Positions 24,216 to 33,708 of a stretch of DNA of 64,000 nt are shown here, piece after piece. The notes under the pieces are model-generated. The model was given only the letters and a program-made list of their open reading frames with translations, ran no database searches and was not told the DNA's origin. The DNA is from Ciona intestinalis. Lineage: Eukaryota > Chordata > Ascidiacea > Phlebobranchia > Cionidae. Position numbers and translations under genes: made by a program. Numbering within the stretch: position 1 is the first letter of the stretch; the number at the start of each line of letters is the position of its first letter. Location: positions 358,908 to 422,907 of the forward strand of contig NW_004190384.2 of the NCBI RefSeq assembly GCF_000224145.3. Reading direction: 5' to 3'.

Positions 24216-24811
24216 ATGTGAGTATGGCGACCAATAGAAAGCAAACCCAAAGTTAGTATAGACCAAGTTAGGAAACGGATTGTAAAACAAAGAGTCTTGT
24301 TATCCATTGTCGCGCGTCTATGACGTCATAGTCGTCACCATTACGGAGCCCACGGCATAGCATTTTATCATTGCTGGGTGCTGTTTTTCGTTTATATATT
24401 GCGATTATTTTAAAACCAAGCACTTCTGCGCGTAAAAATGGATTTCTACTAATGTTATATCTTATCACAATAATAAACCTCACAAAAATAATCAACTTTT
24501 ATTGAACACTCAATCGATTAAAGAGAAAAAAACAGTAAATATCAAGTTTACTAACCAAAAACATAAAAGAACATGTTTAAAATATAAAAATACAAACAAA
24601 AACGCATAACATTACCATAAACTGGTGTATCTAGCTGCACTTCTGCATGTAAATTGCCGTGATTTTACTTTTTGGCTCACAAACTTAACACTTATACCCG
24701 GCAACGAAACTTAAGGTATCTTTGTAAAATTTGCCTAATATCGAAGTGACATTGACGAAAACAATACTGAGTTACTATTTTTGGTCCTCTGCTTGAATTA
24801 ATAAGCTACTT
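24216..24811. other. Unannotated interval between the duplicated blocks
   Basis: No coding exon or named repeat was seen. This is the upstream flank of the PAQR first exon. Confidence 0.4.
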
Positions 24812-25205
24812 NNNNNNNNNNNNNNNNNNNNNNNNNNNNNNNNNNNNNNNNNNNNNNNNNNCTGCCAACTAATATATGGTCATAGTTTTTTACACATTTC
24901 ATCGGCCAACAGAATTTTTGTGTATTATTTAATATTTATTTCAGAAGTTAGTCAGTCAAAATCTACCGCATGTATTTTAGTTGAGCAACTAAAAAAACGA
25001 AAAGTAGAATTAGCAATTAGTTTTAGATTGGAGGTTAAAATGTGACGTATAAAGTGCTTGCGTTACTTAAGCAATCAAATCTGGTGCATGGAAGATGATG
25101 CAAGCATATAGGCATACATACCTTCTAACTAAAGTATGAAATAGAAATTAGAAAATTAAGTTCTTACTATAGCAGAATACAAATAGCGCACGTTAATTGA
25201 TTTAC

Positions 25206-25320
25206 CTGTAACGTAGTTTTGATATAAATATTGTTTTACTCCAACATTAGATACATCGTCTGCAACTTTTTGAAAACTTCTAGGTAAGTATTGGCTTAAA
25301 TACAAGTTACGATACGCCAT
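25206..25320 (-). pseudogene. Second copy of PAQR first exon (likely assembly duplicate)
   Basis: Encodes the same N-terminus as 23989-24103 (MAYRNLYLSQYLPRSFQKV and onward) with the same donor. It has no second set of downstream exons in the window. It is most likely a haplotype copy; an alternative first exon is less likely. Confidence 0.55.
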
Positions 25321-25604
25321 GATCCTACACTGATACAAGCTGTATATGCAATCTTTAATCAACAGAAAGTATTTACCAGCAGAATCCAGGATACCAAACT
25401 ACGTACAGTTGCTACTGTGTTGTGTTTACATTATGTGAGTATGGCGACCAATAGAAAGCAAACCCAGTTGACAAAATTCTTTAAACAAGAGAGTTCAGCT
25501 CTAATGAGTAAGCACGTAACAAAATTATCACAAATATTAAAACTACTCTATTTGGAATGTTATTCACGTGGAATTCAGGTTATGTTATAAGTTAATATTG
25601 AATG

Positions 25605-25775
25605 AATGTAACTTACTGATCCTCGCGTGGCCGGAAAACGACAGTCGTTATCACACGGGTTTAACACCTCGTACCAGCTTACGAGTTACCATGTATGTTA
25701 CTTTGTGGGTGATTATTTTTTTGATTTTTTTATATTTTTATGTATGGCTGATATTTTAGACAACACATTAACCAT
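25605..25775 (-). repeat. SINE, tail half
   Basis: Reverse-oriented tail of the CCGGAAAACGACAG subtype, closely matching the copies at 5583 and 47460. Confidence 0.75.
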
Positions 25776-26571
25776 TTAATGTTTAACTTAAATAATGTTT
25801 CATTTACGAATAATAATAATATGGTATAAGAAAAATACGTAAATGCATCTGCGCTTAAATAACTTCGAGCCTGGCACTTTTCGTATTGTAGTTGCCAAAA
25901 TATTGTAGGTGATCAACTGATATTCAACCGCGTAAGTATTTAAACATTTAAAAAGTTGGTCAACTAATTGTATACCCAAATAAAATACCTTAGCTGTAAC
26001 TACAAGATACGTTATAATATGTCAAAGAGAGCGTAATACATGTATTACAAATTTTCATATTAAGTGATGTAGAAAATGCAACCGCATTAATAAGCATGAG
26101 GCAATCAACTAATTCGCAAAATAAAGTAAAATATGTCCGGTGTAGTTATGAAGCTTTTCATCGGGTGACGCGCAAACATAGTGACGATGTTTTCTACAAG
26201 CTTAACAATAAAAGCATAAAATTCGTTCTGTTTGAGACTCTACATCGATTGTAAATAAACAAAGAAATAGAAAAGAGATAGTTTACGATTGTAAATAAAC
26301 AAAGAGATAGAAAAGAGATAGTTTACGATTGTGTTTCCATATCGTGTATTTAATATAATTCCGATTTCCAATTTTAACATTAAACATAAACGAAAGCTTT
26401 TAAAATAATGATTGCAAAATATTTGTTTATGTCATAAATAAATGTGTTTGGGCAAGACAGTTAACAGTTATTCTGCTTCAACCAGGAGTCCCAAATATAT
26501 TGTTTAAATTATTTTTTTTTATATGTTTGCAAAGCAACAATAAAATACCACCGCACACAAAGTTACCTATT
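25776..26571. other. AT-rich interval with a short tandem duplication
   Basis: Mostly unrecognised. A 40-bp unit containing GATTGTAAATAAACAAAGA is repeated twice at about 26248-26330. Confidence 0.5.
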
Positions 26572-26758
26572 TTAGAGTGGGGTAAAATGGTACATGCTTT
26601 CACTCATTTTTTTATTGTCCCATTTAGCAGAAAAGAAAGAATATTAACAAAATTAAATGTCCTCACGACTCTAAAAGAGCGTTGTTATAAGTGTTCAAGA
26701 GATATTTAGGAGAGATGGAATATTCTATGTTATCAGTCACCCATTTTACACCACAGTG
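26572..26758. mobile_element. MITE, family A (decayed)
   Basis: Begins TAGAGTGGGGTAAAATGG and closes with CACCCATTTTACACCACA, the partly inverted G-rich ends of family A. Confidence 0.5.
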
Positions 26759-26961
26759 TCATACGTGTAAGGGTAACCATAGCGAACACGAGTTATATGA
26801 ACTTCCGTGTGATAACGACAGAAAGCAAGGGTCGAAATCGCGTTTTGTGATAGATAAGCTTACTTAGGAATGGACAAACAGTTAGCAAACGTATTAAAAA
26901 CTGCCAACTTCGTGTTCAAAGCTGGTGTCCTCGCAGTAAGGTCTTAATAAGTTACATTAGG

Positions 26962-27162
26962 TTAGTTGAACACAGTTGTGTCGTCATTAGATGTCGGGTG
27001 ATCATTCATTATTCCGTGGCTGGGACTTGTTGAAGTTGGTGCTCTGATGCGAATCAACAATTTGGTGCGCCCTTCGTCTCCACCATCTCTTGACGGATAA
27101 CCACCAAGGTGCCAATCTCCATGGTAACCAGGTTTCCCGTTGCTCTGCGTCACTGTATCACG
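26962..27162 (-). CDS. Unrecognised terminal coding exon
   Basis: A 67-codon open exon starts after a good acceptor (CCACAG) and ends in TAA. Its product is hydrophilic, Gly/Asp/Pro/Ser-rich (GYHGDWHLGGYPSRDGGDEG, then TSTSPSHGIMNDHPTSNDD). This composition differs from the random frames around it. It looks like the cytoplasmic or disordered end of a longer protein whose upstream exons would lie to the right, perhaps in the 29571-30069 gap. I do not recognise the family. Confidence 0.35.
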   Translation of the reverse strand, partial: RDTVTQSNGKPGYHGDWHLGGYPSRDGGDEGRTKLLIRIRAPTSTSPSHGIMNDHPTSNDDTTVFN

Positions 27163-27225
27163 CTGTGGATAAACAACAGAGATTCTAAATTTTGCAGAAT
27201 ACTGTTAATGTAAATACATTTTAAT

Positions 27226-28080
27226 TTGGTATCCCATCTTCCCCCACCTTGTGGTTTTGTATGTTTTTATTGCCAAACTTTGAAAGGTTTGCTTTTATTT
27301 CATTAATTTATACCTCGGGAGTTATTAAAATATAACATACTGATATAATAACAAGGTAATATTTTGAAAATATATTCGAAATTCGATCATTTGCACATGG
27401 AGATGATTTATGAGAAGTGGCTTGTGTCAAAAACAGAGTAGTAATGCCCAATTTATAGCATTGTCGTTCGAACAATACCAATTGTTATGCAATAATATAA
27501 TGTATAGGTAGCGTGTTAAAAAACTATAGCAGTAGGGCAAGAAAAAGAATGTTTAGACTTAATTTTCAAAGCGTACAGTATTATTTCGTTTTATTTACGT
27601 ATATTCCTATTTATAAATACACTTATTAATCAAAATTAACAATGATTTTAAACTGTCCCATCTTATCCTGTGTGTTTTCAAATTTGTAAAATTTCACTTG
27701 TTGTGCGGATAGTTAAATAACTCCTCGTGTGTTTTATTATATTTTATTAAATTGGTGTCAATTAATAAAGGAATGATAGTACTAATTCGTGGCATTAACC
27801 AAAAACCGTCATCTATTTTAATTTTGGAAATATTTGGCAATATGTGCTTAAGTGTCCTATCTTCCCCCATTGTACTATATATATAGCATTATACTGGATG
27901 GGGAAGATAGGACACCTTTTCATTCTATTTTCTTGTTCCATTTGGTAGTAAATAAAGAACATCCAAATCAATTATAAAACCGCATCGTCAGGACCTCCAT
28001 ATAGACCGTTGTCAATTGTTTAAAACACGATCGAGATGTTTACTGGTCATACGTCATAATCTAGAATTTAAGGTAAAATA
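27226..28080. mobile_element. Cluster of MITE family A ends
   Basis: Pyrimidine-rich ends (CCCATCTTCCCCCACC at 27229, TCCTATCTTCCCCCATTGTA at 27855) meet a purine-rich start (GGATGGGGAAGATAGGACAC at 27896). Two or more elements appear to lie end to end, with TATATATAG between them. Confidence 0.5.
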
Positions 28081-28642
28081 TGTTATCATTTTTTTAAGAA
28101 GATAAATATGAAAATAGAAATGCACAAAATATGTCATTCAACAAATGTTATTTTTAGTCGGAACCAGAGTTCTAGATTTCTCAGCCGATGGAAACCAGTT
28201 TTTCTAAGCTAGGGGAACCAAATTTCTGCGACACCGGATGTAATAAGGACGAATTACGGCCGTTTAATAATCAATCGTTATTTAAGTAAAATTTAGGTCA
28301 ACCAAATCCCTAAAACTGTACTGAAAGCACAGTCTACCGCTTCAATACCTTGCTTTATTAAATTCAGTCATACCGAGTACTCGACATAGTATCGGGCAAA
28401 AGCTTACATATCGGCCGGGCAGGGGCTCGTAACTGCCCGCTGTGAATCCAGGCTAAAAGCAAATGGCGAATTATATACCAAGAACCCAGAATACACTGGT
28501 ACAGTATTCTTTCCCAGAACGAAATCACGCGGTAGCAGTGTGACGTCATTTGATAAATCGTATCCGCTGTGTTGACAATGTGTATTGTGACGTCACTTTA
28601 ACAGTTCAGTTGCAACAGCATAAAAAATCCAGTGTGCAAATC

Positions 28643-28857
28643 ATGGCAGGTGCACGATTCGGTTACAAACTTTTGGTTGTTCAAGCCGTAATTTGGAACG
28701 CAACTTTAAACAATGAACCAAGTATGTTATTAAAGTTATTTGGAAATGTTAGTTTTTAACATTACACGCGCGCATGCGAAGAACGCGCGAGATGTCGTCT
28801 AGAACTGCAATCATAGAGCTGCAATGTTCTGCAGATTGGTATAAACAGGTCACAGAG
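28643..28857 (+). CDS. Two possible first exons (weak)
   Basis: Two short open stretches start with ATG and end at consensus-like donors. 28643-28720 encodes MAGARFGYKLLVVQAVIWNA and six more residues before A|GTATGT. 28789-28860 encodes MSSRTAIIELQCSADWYKQV and a little more before AT|GTAAGT. Neither matches a family I know, and no downstream exons were found before the gap at 29571. They could be alternative 5' exons of one gene, or chance. Confidence 0.2.
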
Positions 28858-28926
28858 ATGTAAGTTACGTTACAGTCTGCAGTGTAGTGACGTATTGCTT
28901 GGCTGGTTTATACATAGCATTGTTTT

Positions 28927-29260
28927 CTAGCGTGACAGAAAAATAATTTGAGGTATTGTTTTGGCACGAAGATACAGGGCAGAGTGTGTATATAATATTG
29001 ACTTTTATATTTGTCTCTTCGAATATTATAGCGTAGATAAAAGAATAGTTTAAACAAAAATACACTGGACATATCGTCAAAACGACAGTCGTTAAAACAC
29101 AATTATTTTAAACTTATTTACATTTAAATGAAAGAAAGAAGCGTGGTCGCTACACATAGCAGACAAAGAACAAGTGATTTATATTTTATTATTTCCAAGT
29201 TAAACCTCGACTTACAAGAGATGTTTGTAGTAGGCCGTGGGTAAACTTTTAACGAAAAAA
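28927..29260 (-). mobile_element. Interspersed repeat family B (inverted copy)
   Basis: Mirror image of 49350-49690 over more than 150 bp, sharing ATAATTTGAGGTATTGTTTT, ATTTGTCTCTTCGAATATTA and ACGACAGTCGTTAAAACACA. The high similarity implies recent movement. Confidence 0.7.
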
Positions 29261-29384
29261 AAAAGGTTCTGTGTACGAGAGGTCACGATCTAAACAAGAG
29301 TAACATTATGACGTCAAAATCAAATGCGCATTATTACGTTTTGTATTAATCAAATTTATGATTACGTTATAGGTATTGTTTGCT

Positions 29385-29480
29385 GTAAAAGTAACACCCA
29401 TACACCAACATAAGTAGCAAAGCTGAGCCTTGAACCCCGTACCCTGTGATTTAGTGGCATGCCTTCTAGCCACAGTTTTG
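29385..29480 (-). repeat. SINE head fragment
   Basis: GAGCCTTGAACCCCGTACC and TTTAGTGGCATGCCTTCTAG mark the reverse-oriented head. Confidence 0.6.
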
Positions 29481-29570
29481 CTGTTGATCCTTTATCCTTG
29501 TTGATTAAATAAAATGATCTTCTGTTTATATATATATATATATATATGTTTTAAAATTTATATATATATN

Positions 29571-30069
29571 NNNNNNNNNNNNNNNNNNNNNNNNNNNNNN
29601 NNNNNNNNNNNNNNNNNNNNNNNNNNNNNNNNNNNNNNNNNNNNNNNNNNNNNNNNNNNNNNNNNNNNNNNNNNNNNNNNNNNNNNNNNNNNNNNNNNNN
29701 NNNNNNNNNNNNNNNNNNNNNNNNNNNNNNNNNNNNNNNNNNNNNNNNNNNNNNNNNNNNNNNNNNNNNNNNNNNNNNNNNNNNNNNNNNNNNNNNNNNN
29801 NNNNNNNNNNNNNNNNNNNNNNNNNNNNNNNNNNNNNNNNNNNNNNNNNNNNNNNNNNNNNNNNNNNNNNNNNNNNNNNNNNNNNNNNNNNNNNNNNNNN
29901 NNNNNNNNNNNNNNNNNNNNNNNNNNNNNNNNNNNNNNNNNNNNNNNNNNNNNNNNNNNNNNNNNNNNNNNNNNNNNNNNNNNNNNNNNNNNNNNNNNNN
30001 NNNNNNNNNNNNNNNNNNNNNNNNNNNNNNNNNNNNNNNNNNNNNNNNNNNNNNNNNNNNNNNNNNNNN
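29571..30069. other. Assembly gap
   Basis: A run of N preceded by a TA-rich microsatellite (29526-29570) and followed by a forward SINE tail (30070-30160). Confidence 0.99.
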
Positions 30070-30160
30070 CTCGTCAGCTGGCACGAGGTGTTAAACCCAT
30101 GTGATAACGGCTCTCGTTTTCCGGCCACGCGAGGATGAAGTAAGATTCATTCATTAATTC
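30070..30160 (+). repeat. SINE tail
   Basis: Forward tail of the TTTTCCGGCCACGCGAGGAT subtype, ending in ATTCATTCATTAATTC. Confidence 0.75.
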
Positions 30161-30326
30161 GTTTATGTTTGACTGGGGACCAGGTTTTTCTAACTTATAT
30201 TTAACATTAGAGTGCGACAGTATGTATGTGTCAAACCTGAATATTTAAGTAAAATATGCCTTTTATACCACATGCGTTAGCTCTTTCTGTTTGTTTTAAA
30301 TTTTCCCCAAAAAAAAGTTGTAAAAA

Positions 30327-33025
30327 ATGGTAAGTTTGTTTGGAATTGAAGTTTCAAACAACCTGGTTTATGTGGTCCTGTTCGTGGTGTTTGTATTCAC
30401 GCTTGTTTCAAGCCAGAATGTATGGGACAAAGTCCTCCAAGTATTGTTCATAACAATAGGAATGCTGATGCTATGTTTTCCATCATGTTGTCACACCATT
30501 GTACAACACGTAAGCATCGCTGCTTATCATACATTTTGTCGTCATATGCTATATTAGGAAACATGGGACTTTTGTTTGGGCCTGGGGTGCAACTAATTGT
30601 AACCTGATTTCTTGTAACTACATTTTAACAATTTCATCCCAAATTTGTGAGGCATGAAATTAAAAAAAAAGGAATATTTGCAACCTGATGTGTTTTGTAT
30701 ATTCCAGTCTGACACTGATCCAACCCAAGTCCATACATACCTCGTGATGGCAAGTGGAGCAACGTTGTTATGTTATGCAACTCCCTTGTTATTGGTTGGC
30801 TGTACAAACACACATGTTAAAAACTCACTTTCATTCAGCAGAGTTTTGGTAAGAATATATATTTTCATGTTTTTTCATTATTATATTTTTGATTGTTACC
30901 ATAATCAAAGAGTAATATTTTTTTTTTTAAAAAGAAGTAATGCATTTATTTACGAATGTGAATTACATAAGCAAAATATTTAGATGCAGCTGTTAACGGG
31001 TCAAAGTATATATTGCATTCACCATATCTCGGTTTGATCACTAGGAGTGTGACATATATTTACAATGTCTCGCTTTTTTAGGATTTTTAAATATTTAAAA
31101 ACCTGATACATATTTTAAATAAAAATTAACATATGATGATGTATTTGTTTGCTTGAATTGAAAATATATTTTAGTTGTTATCGTATCTACAAATTTTATT
31201 TCTTGATTTATGTAAAGAGGTTTTTGTTTTTAATGTTTATATTGTTTATCAAAACAATATAAGTTTTATTAATCTTTGTGTGTTATCAAAATATTTCAAA
31301 AATTTTAAGAATTGCAAATTAAAATATGTATTATTTTAATTTGTTTGACAGGGATTTGGGACAACGGGAATGGTATTCGTGCATGCAGCTGTGATGGATC
31401 AATTCAAAAACGTAAATGTTATGAAATGAATTTATTTGGCGGGACAACGCCAGTCGTTATAACATGGGTGTTCTGTTTCATACACCCTATGCCTGCTTAC
31501 CAGTTACCATGTTTATACCTTTTTGTGGGTACATATTTTTTTAAGGTAACTACTTTGCCATGAAGAACACACTGAAATCATACGTACTGTTTATAATGGA
31601 TAATATTATTTGTTAAGTTTGGCTGAACTTGTGAAAATGCATTAAAATATCAAAAATGTAGCATATTTATCAATATCTTATTTATAAATTAAAAAATGGT
31701 TTAATAATGTTGAACACATACTTAACTCTTGTTTTTCCTTCACATGACAACAGTTAGCATGGGTGTTCTGTTTCATACACATCGTGCATTTGTGCCCACT
31801 TACAAGTTCCCACGCATGTAACTTTTCACACACGCTAAGGATAAAAGTTACCATTTACTTTGTGTTAACTTACCAATCATACATTCATATAGCCAGGGTT
31901 CCCCATAATGGCTTGCCTCATTGGTGTTCTACTGTTCGGTGAAGTGTTGCACATGTCAAAGTTCACAGAACAAGCTTATGTACCTGGGAGAACTAAAGTC
32001 GCATGCCTGATGATTTGTGCATCACTGGGGTTTCTGTTCGGAGCTTTCCTCTTTGCTTTCCCCGATCTTTATTTATCATTCAGTGTAAATTGAAATCTAT
32101 TTAAATATTTAAGCAGTTAATGAATGTTTCTAATTTATCCTCGCATAACGAGACAACAACAGTCGTTATAACACAAGTGTTCTGTTTCATACACCTCGTG
32201 CCAGCCTACAAGTTACCACGTATGTACCTTTTGTGATATTTACTTATTTCTCAATGGTTTATTACCTTTATAGCAGCAAACCATGTATTATGCATCAGTT
32301 CATAGAAACTTTACCATTATAGCAACCAATATACTGCACAACTTAAACGTTTGCGGTAAAAGTTTATAAAATATATATTATCTATTGGAAAGTTTACAAC
32401 ATTTTCAAATTAGGATAGTGTTAAAACCAACAATACAGTATGGTATAATTAAAAAAAGCTTTGTTTTTTTCATATACAAATTTACTTTTCAGATTAGTTC
32501 AGAAGTAGATGATGCTCTCTTGTTTTACACCCGCTTGTTTGGTAGTCTCTCTGGTGGGATATCCATATCTTGTGCGTGTGCTGTTTATTTCAATGGAAAC
32601 GATCAGAATTCTGTTATTGCTGCCACTATCATTGTAAGTAAATGTTGTAAATTTTTTTTTTTTGACCTATAAGGAAAACTGTACCGTCTGTCTTTTGACA
32701 ACTTCCACATCAGGGTTTTACGACACACTGTAGGATAAAGTGTGTTTTTACATTCACCCGATGAACAGAAAAACAGATTGTTTCACAATGTGCCTGGTAG
32801 CAGAAAACTTAGTTTATATTTACAGGACGTTTTTTTGGCCAAAATTAATCTATTGCCCTTTCTGTTTAGACACAAGCTGCATACGTCTTGCTTGCAATTT
32901 ACCATCATACTCAGTTCAGTGTGTTTCAAACTACTGGTCATATTGTTGACACTACAGTTCATGCTTTTATGTTGGTTAATCTTGTGTTTGGTTATATGGG
33001 AGATGGCAGTCAAAAACAAGAGTGA
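30327..33025 (+). CDS. Multi-pass membrane protein with internal duplication, family unknown
   Basis: Six exons, all in phase 0: 30327-30509, 30708-30848, 31352-31411, 31893-32084, 32493-32633, 32870-33025. The total is 873 bases, 290 residues. Eight or nine hydrophobic segments alternate with short loops, so it is an integral membrane protein. The halves look related. GMLMLCFPSCC + SDTDPTQVHTYLVMASG (exons 1-2) parallels GAFLFAFPDLY + ISSEVDDALLFYTRLFGSLSG (exons 4-5), and exons 2 and 5 are both exactly 141 bases. The second half recalls TP53I11 (FPxxY, then TRLFG), but the match is weak and from memory. No catalytic motif or signal peptide is obvious. The start is the first in-frame ATG with no acceptor before it. 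Confidence 0.75.
31425..31535 (-). repeat. SINE tail
   Basis: Reverse tail (GTCGTTATAACATGGGTG, TTTCATACACCCTATGCC) just after exon 3 of the membrane protein gene. Confidence 0.7.
31745..31835 (-). repeat. SINE tail
   Basis: Reverse tail fragment with TTTCATACACATCGTGC and GTTCCCACGCATGTAAC. Confidence 0.65.
32115..32235 (-). repeat. SINE tail
   Basis: Reverse tail with AACAGTCGTTATAACACAAG and CATACACCTCGTGCCAGC, in the intron after exon 4. Confidence 0.7.
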
Positions 33026-33168
33026 TTTTATTCTTCTTGAATATTTGTAATATATGTTTAACCAGTTAGGTTTATTGCAAACATGACAGACAAAATATAT
33101 ACATCAGATTTTCATCTCAAATGTTCGTAAATAACAATTGCATTAAAAATATGGAATGTCACGTTTGT

Positions 33169-33174
33169 AATAAA
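33169..33174 (+). terminator. Poly(A) signal of the 290-residue membrane protein gene
   Basis: AATAAA 144 bp after the stop codon. Confidence 0.5.
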
Positions 33175-33309
33175 ACTAACCACAACGTCTTGTTTTGCAT
33201 CTATTCACCAAACAGTGTGTTTCTTATACTTACAACTTTTCTTGCCAGTATTTAATAAGTATTTCACAACCGTAAGTAAACATTATATTTCATATTTTGA
33301 AGTGTTCTT

Positions 33310-33442
33310 AAGGTGGCTGTACACAGTATCTGGAATTCGTCCGTTTTGTCTGGATTTTGCTGTTGCATGCGGAACTTGGTAATGGGCTTGCATACGACTT
33401 CGCAAGCGACTTCACATGCCGGATACTGTGTACAGCCACCTT
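33310..33442. mobile_element. 133-bp MITE with 21-bp perfect TIRs
   Basis: The left end AAGGTGGCTGTACACAGTAT is followed by C; the right end is its exact inverse, ending ATACTGTGTACAGCCACCTT. No coding capacity. It lies between the convergent membrane protein gene and NUP35. Confidence 0.85.
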
Positions 33443-33618
33443 TATACTTAAACAGTCTATCATTGATTGTACTTTTTAATATTTAATCAGTATTTTAACA
33501 TTTATGCTCGCTAATAACAATCATAATTTATTTATTTACCCAAAATTTTTAAAAAAAAAAACCCCCTTTTTTTTTTTTTTTATTTGGGGGTTCATTAAAC
33601 ACGAAATCTAAAGTAGCT

Positions 33619-33624
33619 TTTATT
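33619..33624 (-). terminator. NUP35 poly(A) signal
   Basis: AATAAA on the minus strand, about 85 bp past the NUP35 stop. Confidence 0.6.
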
Positions 33625-33708
33625 TTTGCAAAAATAACAAAGCAGTGAGGAGTTAAAATGACCCTATATAATTAAAGTAATTTAAACCAGTAAAAATAAA
33701 ATAATGAT

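Larger units (their letters stand above)
23619..25465 (+). repeat. 590-bp block duplicated across an assembly gap
   Basis: Sequence 23640-24215 reappears almost unchanged at 24862-25465, with the N run 24812-24861 just before the second copy. Both copies contain the first coding exon of the PAQR gene (24103-23989 and about 25320-25206). The near identity including intronic bases suggests unmerged haplotypes rather than an old duplication. Confidence 0.8.

Noticed and set aside
29514..30128. Frames across the second large gap
   Set aside because: Mostly N, with TA-repeat and SINE edges.
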